In this document: positions 41,866 through 49,699 of the stretch, in pieces
Layout of the letters: each line of letters begins with the position of its first letter
Position numbering within the stretch: position 1 is the first letter of the stretch
Origin: JAKALX01 sp964508715
GTDB taxonomy: Bacteria > Chloroflexota > Dehalococcoidia > Tepidiformales > Tepidiformaceae
NCBI GenBank assembly: GCA_964508715.1
Contig: CAZDUX010000021.1
Span: 1-53,937 of the forward strand
Direction: 5' to 3'
DNA: 53,937 bases
The notes under the pieces: generated by a model
Seen by the model: the letters and a program-made list of their open reading frames with translations, nothing else
The model's database searches: none
Told to the model about the DNA's origin: nothing
Program-made: the position numbers and the translations under genes

Positions 41866-42492
41866 TCAGAGGATCATGGGCTCGCGGCTCACGAACTCGT
41901 AGAGCATCGCCGGCCGGTGGGCGCCCTGCTTCACCGTCTGGCCTGTCTCCTGGACGATTCGCAGGCCCTCGACGCGTCGCCGGAAGTTCCGCTTGTCGAG
42001 CGGTTCGCCCAGGATCGCCTCATACACTCGCTGCATCTGCGTAAGTGTGAAGTGTTCAGGTAACAGGCTGTACACCACGTTGGTGTACTCGAGCTTGCTC
42101 CGCAGCCGCTCCTCGGCGTAGCTGATAATTCGTTCGTTGTCGAACGCCAACGGAGGCAGGCGGCGCACCGAATACCAGCCGGGGCGCCACTCGAGGTTTG
42201 TTCGTAGCCGTGTTCGCAGCACGTCAACCAGTGCGAAGTAGGTAACCACGATGTCCGCTCGCCCTTCGCCAAGGTGATCGAATGTGTACAGTTGTTCGAG
42301 GAACACGTCCGAAACCCCGGACTCATCGGCGAGCTTCCGAATGGCCGCACTGTCGAGTGTCTCATCGGGTTGAAGCAGTCCGCCGGGTAGCGCCCACTGG
42401 CCCTGGCACGGCTCGGCCGCGCGTTCGATGAGCAGCACCGAAAGGCCGTCACTTCGAACAGTGAAGATAACCACGACCACGGCTGCCGGCAT
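41866..42492 (-). CDS. NrtR-like Nudix-domain protein with winged helix
   Basis: 208 residues. Nudix domain (about 5-135) then a winged-helix DNA-binding part with LLPEHFTLTQMQRVYEAILGEPLDKRNFRRRVEGL, the arrangement of NrtR-type regulators of NAD or sugar metabolism. The Nudix box (G38 to V60) reads GLLQPDETLDSAAIRKLADESGV. Where the consensus has REUxEExGU it has RKLADESGV, so one catalytic Glu is Lys. It may bind rather than hydrolyse its ligand. The ATG at 42492 is 6 bases after TACAAT (42499-42504). Confidence 0.88.
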   Translation of the reverse strand: MPAAVVVVIFTVRSDGLSVLLIERAAEPCQGQWALPGGLLQPDETLDSAAIRKLADESGVSDVFLEQLYTFDHLGEGRADIVVTYFALVDVLRTRLRTNLEWRPGWYSVRRLPPLAFDNERIISYAEERLRSKLEYTNVVYSLLPEHFTLTQMQRVYEAILGEPLDKRNFRRRVEGLRIVQETGQTVKQGAHRPAMLYEFVSREPMIL

Positions 42493-42523
42493 GGTCAAAT
42501 TGTATGCCGGGCCCGGATAACGC

Positions 42524-43402
42524 TCAGACGCGCGGCGCAACCTCGCGCATGAATCGGCGAAGGGTCGTGACGAGGTCGTTCACTGAACGCGCGGGGAGCG
42601 AGAGCATGAGTTCATCGAGCCCCGCCTCAGACCACGCCCGGATGTCGCCGGCCTGCTCTTCTGCTGAACCGGTGAGGAGCTGCCGGGGGCCCGATGGCGA
42701 TGTTCGCCCGCCCGGCATGTGACGCAGACAGATTGGACCGGGCTGGCGTCCGAACTTCGCACAGAGGTCGTGGTAGCGCTTTACACCTTCGCGCAACTGG
42801 CCGGGAGAGAGGTTGATGGGATGCCAGCCATCGCCGAGCTCGGCGGCTCGCCGGATGCTCGGCTCTCCGGTGCCGCCGACCCAGATTGGTATTGTGCCAC
42901 GGCGTGAAGCGGCAGCCTTCGGGAACATGCGCATGTTCGTGTACTGTTTCCAGTGCCCCTTGAACGATGATGTCGGTGTCTCCCACAGGTTCCGAATGAC
43001 GCGCAGATACTCGTCGGTGCGGGGACCGCGTTCTTCAAATGGAACGCCCAACGCAGCGAACTCCTCCGTTAGCCAGCCGGCTCCTACCCCCGCAACGAGC
43101 CGGCCACTGCTCAGCACGTCGACCGTGCTCAGGAACTTCGCCGTGAACACGGGGTCGCGGTACGGCACGATGAGGACGCTCGTGCCGATGGTGATGTGAC
43201 GGGTCTCCGCCGCGAGGAAGGCAAGCGCCGCCAGTGGCTCTGCCATGTGCTCCGGGATGTAGTTCGAACCCTCCGGCACGATGACGTGGTCGCTCACCCA
43301 GAGTGAATCGAAGCCGAGTTCCTCGATTGCATGAGCCATCGCGCGGATGGCCCATGGCTCGGCAAACTGGTTGGCCTGGGGAATCGCGACTCCGTAGCGC
43401 AT
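42524..43402 (-). CDS. LLM-class flavin/F420-dependent oxidoreductase
   Basis: 292 residues, luciferase-like monooxygenase TIM-barrel. N-terminal GVAIPQANQFAEPWAIRAMAHAIEELGFDSLWVSDHV and central STVDVLSSGRLVAGVGAGWLTEEFAALGVPFEERGPRTDEYLRVIR are typical of the group with probable F420-dependent members in Actinobacteria and Chloroflexota. The substrate is unknown. AGAGGAGAG precedes the ATG at 43402. It is on the same strand as the Nudix regulator, 31 bases upstream of it, but that gene has its own promoter-like element. Confidence 0.88.
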   Translation of the reverse strand: MRYGVAIPQANQFAEPWAIRAMAHAIEELGFDSLWVSDHVIVPEGSNYIPEHMAEPLAALAFLAAETRHITIGTSVLIVPYRDPVFTAKFLSTVDVLSSGRLVAGVGAGWLTEEFAALGVPFEERGPRTDEYLRVIRNLWETPTSSFKGHWKQYTNMRMFPKAAASRRGTIPIWVGGTGEPSIRRAAELGDGWHPINLSPGQLREGVKRYHDLCAKFGRQPGPICLRHMPGGRTSPSGPRQLLTGSAEEQAGDIRAWSEAGLDELMLSLPARSVNDLVTTLRRFMREVAPRV

Positions 43403-43470
43403 GGCTCTCCTCTGCGGCAGATGGCGCCAGCCTACCCGCTTCCGCGGTGGTCCGCACCGTTGCTGGCAGC

Positions 43471-43500
43471 GTGACCGAATCCCGGCCCTCTGCCTACAAT
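43471..43500 (+). promoter_or_regulatory. Predicted tRNA-Ser promoter
   Basis: TACAAT (43495-43500) lies 12 bases before the tRNA 5' end, and GTGACC (43471-43476) is 18 bases further upstream. The TACAAT hexamer is the same as that found just ahead of several protein start codons, which supports its use as a -10 element here. Confidence 0.55.
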
Positions 43501-43512
43501 GAAGTTCGGCGC

Positions 43513-43602
43513 GGAGGGATCGCATAGTGGTCTAGTGCGCCCGCCTGCTAAGCGGGTTCCGGGGTAACTCGGTCGAGGGTTCAAATCCCTCTCCCTCCGC
43601 CA
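43513..43602 (+). tRNA. tRNA-Ser (anticodon GCT)
   Basis: 90 bases including an encoded CCA. Acceptor stem GGAGGGA (43513-43519) pairs with TCCCTCC (43592-43598), discriminator G, CCA at 43600-43602. Anticodon stem CCCGC/GCGGG with GCT at 43547-43549, reading AGC/AGU. A long variable arm (TTCCGGGGTAACTCGG) marks it as a class II serine tRNA. The T arm GAGGGTTCAAATCCCTC is standard. Confidence 0.96.
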
Positions 43603-43632
43603 CCTTCGCTACCACTTCCCCGGCTGTCGCCC

Positions 43633-44928
43633 ATGAGCACCACCAAGTACTACCTCTGGACCGTCGGCTGCCAGATGAACAAAGCCGACAGCGAGAAGCT
43701 CGCCGCAGGTTTCGATCGCCTCGGGCTCAAGGCCACCGACCGCATTGAACGTGCCGACATCGTGGTGCTCAACACCTGTAGTGTCCGCCAGCATGCCGAG
43801 GACCGTGCCTATTCCAAGCTCGGGCGAATCCGCGACCTCAAGAAACAGAAGCCAGACCTGAAAGTGGCCGTCATGGGTTGCATGGTTGGCCTCAAGACGG
43901 ACGAGCTCGAAAAGCGCTTCCCGCAGGTCGATGTCTTTGCCCGGCCACAGCAGTTTGGGCCAATCATGGAACTCGTTGAGGGCCCCCACGAGGATCTCGG
44001 TGGCGAGTTCTGGCCAAGCACCTATGCCATCCCGGAAGGCCCCGCCGCGTACGTCCCTATCGTTCACGGCTGCAACAAGTTCTGCACCTACTGCATCGTT
44101 CCCTACCGCCGCGGCCGCGAGAAGAGCCGCCCAATGGACGAAATCGTCCGCGAAGTCAACTACCTGGCGCGCAACGGTGTGCGCGAGGTCACGCTTCTTG
44201 GTCAGACGGTGGAGGCGTATGGCCACGACCTCGAAAGCCAGCCCGACCTCGGTGACCTGATGCGCGAGGTTTCCGCCATCGAGCGGATTGCGCGCATTCG
44301 TTTCCTCACCTCCTATCCAAAAGACATGACCCACCGCATCCTCGAGGCGGTGGCGGAGTTGCCAAAGGTGATGGAGTGCTTCTCGCTGCCAGTGCAGGCA
44401 GGGAGCGGCGCTGTGCTCGAATCGATGCGCCGCGGCTACACCGTGGGCGAATACCGCGAGAAGATCGCCGAAGTGCGCAAACTCATGCCGGGCGCCGGAA
44501 TCACAACTGACATCATCGTCGGTTACCCGGGAGAAACCGAGGCAGACTTCGAGGAGACGTGTGCCCTCCTCGAGGAACTACGCTTCGACAAGGTGCACGT
44601 TGCCGCCTATTCGCCCCGGCCAGGGACGATCGCATGGCGCAAGATGCCGGATGACGTACCTCCCGGGGAAAAAGCACGCCGCCTACACCGAGTCGAGGCG
44701 ATCGAGGCTCGCATCTCGCAGGAGATCAACGACACCTACGTTGGGACGGTCCAGGAGATCCTCATCGAGGGAATCCGGGGCGAGCAGGCGTTTGGCCGGA
44801 CACGTACAGGCAAACTCGTTCACCTCGACATCCCGGCTCGAGTTGGTTCACTGATCAATGCGTCGATAGTCCACGCGGGCCCATTCTCGCTGCGTGGTGT
44901 TGAGCCCAACGCCCTCGACCTCGTCTGA
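43633..44928 (+). CDS. miaB: tRNA-2-methylthio-N6-dimethylallyladenosine synthase
   Basis: 431 residues. Radical-SAM methylthiotransferase acting on i6A37 of tRNAs that read UNN codons. N-terminal UPF0004 domain cysteines C13, C49 and C83; radical-SAM cysteines C147, C151 and C154 in CNKFCTYC; and a C-terminal TRAM domain (about 370-430). Family assignment rests on the N-terminal LWTVGCQMNKADSE and the VPIVHGCNKFCTYC context. It follows tRNA-Ser by 30 bases. That tRNA itself has a GCT anticodon and is not an expected MiaB substrate. Confidence 0.93.
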   Translation: MSTTKYYLWTVGCQMNKADSEKLAAGFDRLGLKATDRIERADIVVLNTCSVRQHAEDRAYSKLGRIRDLKKQKPDLKVAVMGCMVGLKTDELEKRFPQVDVFARPQQFGPIMELVEGPHEDLGGEFWPSTYAIPEGPAAYVPIVHGCNKFCTYCIVPYRRGREKSRPMDEIVREVNYLARNGVREVTLLGQTVEAYGHDLESQPDLGDLMREVSAIERIARIRFLTSYPKDMTHRILEAVAELPKVMECFSLPVQAGSGAVLESMRRGYTVGEYREKIAEVRKLMPGAGITTDIIVGYPGETEADFEETCALLEELRFDKVHVAAYSPRPGTIAWRKMPDDVPPGEKARRLHRVEAIEARISQEINDTYVGTVQEILIEGIRGEQAFGRTRTGKLVHLDIPARVGSLINASIVHAGPFSLRGVEPNALDLV

Positions 44929-44937
44929 CGCCGCCGC

Positions 44938-45285
44938 TCAGTGCTCCTCAGCCATGCCGCATACCCCGAGCGCATGGTGCGGTCCTCGTGGCTCCCCGAG
45001 GTTCGAAATGCAGACGACGGCGGGTTTGCGGCCCTGGAGCCGGGCGGCGGGCCCCAGCGCGAGGATGATGGTCGCCCCGCACCGTTCGAGCCGCCCATCG
45101 ACAAGCGTTGTTGCAATGACTGCCTCCGAACGGCTTCGTAGCGAAGGTGTGCCGGGAGAGTCGTCCTTCATCTTGCGCATGATGACAACCACGATTGGTG
45201 GCCAGACCACAAACGGCGCCAGTAAGGCAACCCAGACGATGGCGGGAGTGACCACGCACGCACCATAGGCCCTGGTTTCGCACAT
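44938..45285 (-). CDS. Small hypothetical membrane protein
   Basis: 115 residues. One long hydrophobic region (about 12-36, VTPAIVWVALLAPFVVWPPIVVVIM) followed by a basic RKMK and a soluble part with several cysteines. Not recognised. The ATG at 45285 is preceded by an AGGACAGG-like site. It is convergent with miaB, 9 bases apart. Codon use is like its neighbours. The alternative is a chance frame, but no other strand is occupied here. Confidence 0.55.
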   Translation of the reverse strand: MCETRAYGACVVTPAIVWVALLAPFVVWPPIVVVIMRKMKDDSPGTPSLRSRSEAVIATTLVDGRLERCGATIILALGPAARLQGRKPAVVCISNLGEPRGPHHALGVCGMAEEH

Positions 45286-45358
45286 CGATCCTGTCCTCGT
45301 GCGAAAGGCGTGCCGAATCTATCACAGAAGGTGCCGTAAATGCTTGCCCTTCGCCAAC

Positions 45359-45381
45359 AAAAAGCCCCTCGATTGAGGGGC
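45359..45381 (-). terminator. Rho-independent terminator after tRNA-Ala
   Basis: On the minus strand GCCCCTC, loop AATC, GAGGGGC is followed by TTTTTG. The plus-strand stem arms are 45364-45370 and 45375-45381, with the A-run at 45359-45363. It lies 27 bases after the tRNA-Ala 3' end and is the only classical intrinsic terminator I found in the window. Confidence 0.9.
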
Positions 45382-45407
45382 CCTGCGTGCATTCTGGGGC
45401 GGGAAGG

Positions 45408-45483
45408 TGGTGGAGCTGAGGGGATTCGAACCCCTTACCTCAACACTGCCAGTGTTGCGCTCTCCCGATTGAGCTACAGCCCC
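45408..45483 (-). tRNA. tRNA-Ala (anticodon GGC)
   Basis: 76 bases with encoded CCA. Acceptor GGGGCTG pairs with CAGCTCC, discriminator A. The anticodon loop CTGGCAG carries GGC, reading GCC/GCU. T arm AGGGGTTCGAATCCCCT. The overall sequence is typical of bacterial alanine tRNAs, including the G-U type pair near the acceptor end expected for AlaRS recognition. Confidence 0.95.
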
Positions 45484-45497
45484 CCGAGGACAGACCG

Positions 45498-45526
45498 ATG
45501 GTACCAGCGCTCCCCCAGAGCGGCAA
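45498..45526 (-). promoter_or_regulatory. Predicted tRNA-Ala promoter
   Basis: On the minus strand TTGCCG (45521-45526) and TACCAT (45498-45503) are separated by 17 bases. The start point would be about 8 bases before the tRNA 5' end. TACCAT is also the hexamer found before the aminotransferase start at 1000. Confidence 0.6.
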
Positions 45527-45540
45527 ACCTTCGGCCTCTC

Positions 45541-46527
45541 CTACTTCCGGGTTCGCGGGTCCAGCGCGTCACGCAGGCCATCGCCAAGGAACGTGAAGCA
45601 GAGCATGAGAAGCCCGACCATGATCGCCGGCCAGATGACGAGCAGGTTGTTCGACATCAGCTGGTTGTAGCCGTCGGTAATGAGCGATCCGAGGCTTGCG
45701 TTTGGTGGCGGAACGCCAAGACCGATGAACGCGAGGCCCGCCTCCGCGAAGATCCGTGTCGGGATACCGAATGTGATGGCGACAATCACCGTGCTCAGCG
45801 TGTTCGGCAGCATGTGGGCCCGCACCACGCGCCAGTTGCCCGCCCCTATCGACCGGGCCGCGAGCACATAGTCCTGGTTCTTGATTGAGAGCATCTGCCC
45901 GCGCACGAGCCGGCAGATCGTCACCCAGCTCACGAACGAGATCGCGAGAATCGTTGCGATGAGTACCGACGGCGCCCCGGGGATCTGTGGGTCGCCTGTC
46001 CCAATGATTGGCCAATCGCGCCCGAAGAGGATCTGCCGCAGGAGGATGATCGCCAGGAGATCCGGGAAGGCGTAGAAGAGGTCGGTGATCCAGGTGATGA
46101 TGCCGTCCGTCACCTTCCCTCCCAGCGCCGCAACCATCCCCAGCGAGATACCGATACAGACGACGATGAACTCGGCGCCAAAGCCGATCTTCAGTGAAAA
46201 AAGCGTCCCCTCGAGTACCCGCGCCCAGACATCACGGCCGAGATTATCCGTCCCGAGCCAGTATTCAGAACTCGGGCCCGCGTTCGTGTTGTCCTCGCCC
46301 GAAGGGGTCGTATAGACCTGGAACGTCGGGTCGTGGCGCTGAACGACATCGAACATGGAGCCGGCAAGGGAAACACCAAGGAAAACGATGAGCAGGATCC
46401 CCGACACGACGGCGAGCCGGTTGCGGATGAGCCGCTGGAATGCCTGCCCCCAGAGGCCCCGCTGCTTGGTGTGAATCACATCCCGACCGAAATCGAACGG
46501 CTGGGCGATGGTCTGGTTGGCCGCCAT
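45541..46527 (-). CDS. Peptide/nickel-type ABC transporter permease (DppC/OppC-like)
   Basis: 328 residues with six membrane helices. N-terminal LIRNRLAVVSGILLIVFL, periplasmic EYWLGTDNLGRDVWARVLEGT, and the ATPase-docking EAA loop YVLAARSIGAGNWRVVRAHMLPN. All are hallmarks of the OppC branch. It forms the translocation pore with the 46539 permease. Together with the solute-binding protein gene it makes a three-gene operon. No ATPase genes are linked. Confidence 0.93.
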   Translation of the reverse strand: MAANQTIAQPFDFGRDVIHTKQRGLWGQAFQRLIRNRLAVVSGILLIVFLGVSLAGSMFDVVQRHDPTFQVYTTPSGEDNTNAGPSSEYWLGTDNLGRDVWARVLEGTLFSLKIGFGAEFIVVCIGISLGMVAALGGKVTDGIITWITDLFYAFPDLLAIILLRQILFGRDWPIIGTGDPQIPGAPSVLIATILAISFVSWVTICRLVRGQMLSIKNQDYVLAARSIGAGNWRVVRAHMLPNTLSTVIVAITFGIPTRIFAEAGLAFIGLGVPPPNASLGSLITDGYNQLMSNNLLVIWPAIMVGLLMLCFTFLGDGLRDALDPRTRK

Positions 46528-46538
46528 GTGGCTTCCTT

Positions 46539-47456
46539 CTAGTAACGGATGCGCGGGTCGGCGACACCATAAAGCAGGTCGACGACGAGGTTCATGACTG
46601 CGATGACGAGGGCATAGAAGACCGTGACCCCCATGATCACACCGTAGTCGCGGATGAGGACAGAATCCACGAACGCCCGCCCAAGGCCAGGGATCTGGAA
46701 CGCCCGCTCAATGATGAACGACCCCACCACGAGCGTCGCGAAGATCGGGCCCAGCACGGTTAGCACGGGGATCATGGCGTTCTTCACCGCGTGGCGCATC
46801 ACAACGACGAACTCCCGGACACCCTTCGCTCGCGCCGTTCGAATATAGTCCTGGCGCAGTACGTCGAGCATCGAAGCCCGCGTGATGCGTGCGACAAATG
46901 ACATCGGCAGGAACCCGAACGCCACGGTGGGGAGGACCATCTTCTTGTAGTTCCACATCTCCCAGCCGATGGTATCGAACCAGTGCAGGTGGAGCGCGAA
47001 GGCGATCACCAGGAGGGGAGCGAGGACGAAGCTGGGTAATGCCGCACCACTGGTGGCGATGAATACACCCACGTAATCGCCCAACCCATTCTGGTTGAGC
47101 GACGAGATGATCCCTAACGTCAGCCCGCCAACGAGTGCGAAGATGAACGTACAGATGCCGAGCTGGAGCGAGACCGGAAAGCGGTCGCGGATGATGTCGC
47201 GCACCGGGCGATCGTTCGAAAACGAAATTCCGAGGTCACCGGTCGCCAGGTTCTTGAGGTACATGCCGTACTGCTCAACGAGCGGCTTATCAAGTCCGTA
47301 ACGGCGCTCGAGGGCTGCCCGGGTGGCAGGGGTCAATGGCTTGTCGCCATCAAACGGGCCGCCCTGCACCGTGTGCATGAGAAAGAACGTGACCGTGGCA
47401 ACGGCGACGATCAGAGGGATGATGAGCAGCACGCGCCGGATGGCGTAGGCAAGCAT
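46539..47456 (-). CDS. Peptide/nickel-type ABC transporter permease (DppB/OppB-like)
   Basis: 305 residues with six membrane helices. N-terminal YAIRRVLLIIPLIVAVATVTFFLMHTVQGGPFDGDK and the EAA loop YIRTARAKGVREFVVVMRHAVKNAMIPVLT are diagnostic of OppB-type permeases. ATG at 47456. It is separated from the binding-protein gene by 94 bases that hold two tandem hairpins, and from the second permease by 11 bases. Confidence 0.93.
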   Translation of the reverse strand: MLAYAIRRVLLIIPLIVAVATVTFFLMHTVQGGPFDGDKPLTPATRAALERRYGLDKPLVEQYGMYLKNLATGDLGISFSNDRPVRDIIRDRFPVSLQLGICTFIFALVGGLTLGIISSLNQNGLGDYVGVFIATSGAALPSFVLAPLLVIAFALHLHWFDTIGWEMWNYKKMVLPTVAFGFLPMSFVARITRASMLDVLRQDYIRTARAKGVREFVVVMRHAVKNAMIPVLTVLGPIFATLVVGSFIIERAFQIPGLGRAFVDSVLIRDYGVIMGVTVFYALVIAVMNLVVDLLYGVADPRIRY

Positions 47457-47476
47457 GTAGCGTCCCGAATTCTTGA

Positions 47477-47526
47477 CTCCGGGGCTCCCAATACGGGAGC
47501 CCCGGAGCAGGTGTCAGAGTCACCTG
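47477..47526 (-). repeat. Two tandem intercistronic hairpins between binding protein and permease genes
   Basis: CTCCGGGGCTCCC / GGGAGCCCCGGAG (47477-47489, 47495-47507) forms a perfect 13-bp stem with a 5-base loop. CAGGTG / CACCTG (47508-47513, 47521-47526) forms a smaller one with a 7-base loop. No T-run follows on the minus strand. Such structures often stabilise upstream binding-protein mRNA or attenuate the permease genes. Confidence 0.6.
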
Positions 47527-47550
47527 GCCAGCGTGGCTGGTCCGGGCAAC

Positions 47551-49317
47551 CTACTTCTTGGTGGTCGACCAGTTCTCCGGGTTCCAGTCGCCTGCGACAA
47601 AGGTGTCGCCGGGGCGCTTGGATTCCGCCATACCCTTGATGTACGGCTTGATGAGGACGTGAACACCGGAGTGGTACAGCGGGGCAATACCGTTGGCGCC
47701 ATCGAGGAGGAGCTTTTCGGCTTCCGCATACTGCTGGCGGCGTTCAGTGTCGTTCTGGTTGAACTGGGCCTTCTTCAGGAGGGCGTCCAGTGCGGGAATG
47801 CTGGTCTTGGTCTTGTTGATAGAGCCACCGGTCTCCCAGAGGCCAAGCATCCAGTTCTCAGGATCCGAGTAGTCTTCCTGCCAGCCGCCGATGACGACCT
47901 GGAAGTCGGTCTTGTTGAAGCGGGATGAGCGCGTCTTGGAGTCGACGAACTCCAGCTTTACATCGATGCCGAGGTTCTGCTTCCACGCCTGCTGCAGGAA
48001 CTCACCGTTCGCCTTGTTCGAGGCGGTGTCGACGAGGAGAAGCGTGAAGCCCGCTTTGTCCGGTGCAATCCCCGAGTCCTGGAGCGCCTTCTTCGCTGCA
48101 GCAACATCAAAGCCGAGCAACGAGTCGTAGGCGCCTTCCTTTACGCCAGAGCGTGCTTCCGGCATCCAGTTGGTGGTCGGGATGTTCGCGCCCTTGTTCG
48201 CCACCTTGTTGAGTGCAACACGGTCGATCGCGCGTGAGAGGGCGACACGGAAGTTCTTGTTGCTCATCAGCGGGTCGGTCATGTTGAACTCGAGGCCCAT
48301 CGTCCGGGTCGCCGGGTATTCGACGAGTTCCTTGGAGAGGACCGGGTCCTTCTGTGTGGCGTCGAGTTCCTGGGGGTTGGCCAGGGTGGCATCGAGTTCG
48401 CCATTACGATAGGCGTTCTGCGCCACGCCAGCGTCATCGATGTACCGGATGATGATCTGGGCAACCTTCGGCTTCGCCGCGCCCGACCAGTTCGGGTTCG
48501 GGACCAGCGTGATGTGGTCCTTCTCCTTGTATTCCTTTGGCATGAATGGGCCCGTGTAGGTGTTCTCCAGCGGGCCCGGCCACTTGTCATCGACCTTCGT
48601 AATCTTCTTGCTGTTGATGGGCATCATTTCCCACATCGCCAGCTTCGTGGTGAAGGTCGGGACCGGGTCGGTCAACTTGTACTCGACCGTGTTGGCATCG
48701 ACGGCGCGCACGCCAACAGCCTTGCGAAGCGTCTCCTTCTGAGCGGCGTCAGCAGCGGGCTTCGGAGGCGTGGCTTTCGGATCGCCGTTGGAATTGTAGT
48801 ACGCATCGCAGCCGACAATTTCGGTGATGACGTACTCGTAGTGGCCGGCGTTGTCCGGGTTGCAGGTGCGCTGCACGCCGAGGACAAAGTCATCGGCTGT
48901 AACCGGGTCCCCGTTCGACCACTTGAGGCCCTGCTTGATCTTGACGGTGTAGGTCTTGCCGCCGTCGGTGATCGCCGGCATGCCGTCGGCAAGCGAAGGT
49001 ACTGGCTTGGGCGGCGAGTTCAGGTCGAACTCGTAGAGGCCACGCCACACCATGTAGAAGTGGGCGATGTCCTGGGCGAAGTCGCTGAAGTGCGGGTCCC
49101 AGGTTTCGAACGGTGTACCACGAATGGTGATGGTGCCCGAAGGCGCCTGGTTGGCGGGTGCGGTGGCGCTTGCGCCGGTGGTTGTGGATGTCGTTGCGCC
49201 GCTCGACGGCGTGCTGGTCTTCGAGGTGCTGTCATCGTCGCCACAGGCAACTGCGATAGCCATCACCGCAAAGACGGCGAGGATACCCAGGAGCATCCTC
49301 CATGGGGATTTGGTCAT
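47551..49317 (-). CDS. Peptide-type ABC transporter substrate-binding lipoprotein
   Basis: 588 residues. A lipoprotein signal peptide ends in MAIAVAC, followed by an acidic DDDSTSK and a long Thr/Ser/Ala linker. SBP_bac_5 domain with TITIRGTPFETWDPHFSDF, YTVKIKQGLKWSNGDPVTADDFVLGVQR and the long central lobe. It captures oligopeptides or a similar ligand for the two permeases downstream. ATG at 49317 with GAGGAGGG upstream. A frame extending 56 codons further upstream is not supported. The promoter region holds a TetR-like palindrome. Confidence 0.94.
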   Translation of the reverse strand: MTKSPWRMLLGILAVFAVMAIAVACGDDDSTSKTSTPSSGATTSTTTGASATAPANQAPSGTITIRGTPFETWDPHFSDFAQDIAHFYMVWRGLYEFDLNSPPKPVPSLADGMPAITDGGKTYTVKIKQGLKWSNGDPVTADDFVLGVQRTCNPDNAGHYEYVITEIVGCDAYYNSNGDPKATPPKPAADAAQKETLRKAVGVRAVDANTVEYKLTDPVPTFTTKLAMWEMMPINSKKITKVDDKWPGPLENTYTGPFMPKEYKEKDHITLVPNPNWSGAAKPKVAQIIIRYIDDAGVAQNAYRNGELDATLANPQELDATQKDPVLSKELVEYPATRTMGLEFNMTDPLMSNKNFRVALSRAIDRVALNKVANKGANIPTTNWMPEARSGVKEGAYDSLLGFDVAAAKKALQDSGIAPDKAGFTLLLVDTASNKANGEFLQQAWKQNLGIDVKLEFVDSKTRSSRFNKTDFQVVIGGWQEDYSDPENWMLGLWETGGSINKTKTSIPALDALLKKAQFNQNDTERRQQYAEAEKLLLDGANGIAPLYHSGVHVLIKPYIKGMAESKRPGDTFVAGDWNPENWSTTKK

Positions 49318-49699
49318 CGTGTTAAGTTCCCTCCTCAATCGATTACCGAACGGTAAGGTGCGCGCCGGTCCGGGTAATGTCAACAATCGTTTACGGTCGC
49401 CGGCACAAGATCTCTTCCCTGTTGCTTCCCGCTCCACCTCCTGTTTGCGAGCGTTCGTATCACGCGGAACGGCTGCTTTCCCCACGAACAGGCGTTCCGT
49501 CCTTTCCCGTGAACTCCCCCGGTGGCCGCTATGGATCTCTCCGTGAATCCAATAACGCGCCGGCCGCGAGAAACCACGGGAAAGCCGCCGGAACTATAGC
49601 CACCCTCGTGCCAAGATGCCAGCGGTCGACCGTCCCGCGCCGCTCGAATACGCTCATTCCCGGCGCGGGAGCGCCCATCCCTTCCCACGGAGCCCTGCG
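49318..49699. other. Divergent intergenic region with promoter and operator elements
   Basis: 382 bases without a convincing gene, between the divergent binding-protein and purU genes. On the minus strand a perfect -35 TTGACA (plus-strand 49378-49383) lies upstream of the palindrome at 49343-49356. The matching -10 is weak. For purU, TATAGC-like sequence occurs near 49594. The remaining frames encode low-complexity Arg/Ser-rich peptides that I regard as non-coding. Confidence 0.6.
49343..49356 (-). promoter_or_regulatory. Perfect palindrome TTACCG-AA-CGGTAA, candidate TetR-type operator
   Basis: Six-base arms around an AA spacer, 25 bases upstream of the binding-protein ATG and downstream of a perfect TTGACA -35. 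A near copy overlaps the -10 of the carboxylase beta gene at 30816-30829. The geometry fits a repressor that links amino acid or peptide uptake to acyl-CoA carboxylation, for example branched-chain amino acid use. This is inference. Confidence 0.5.
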
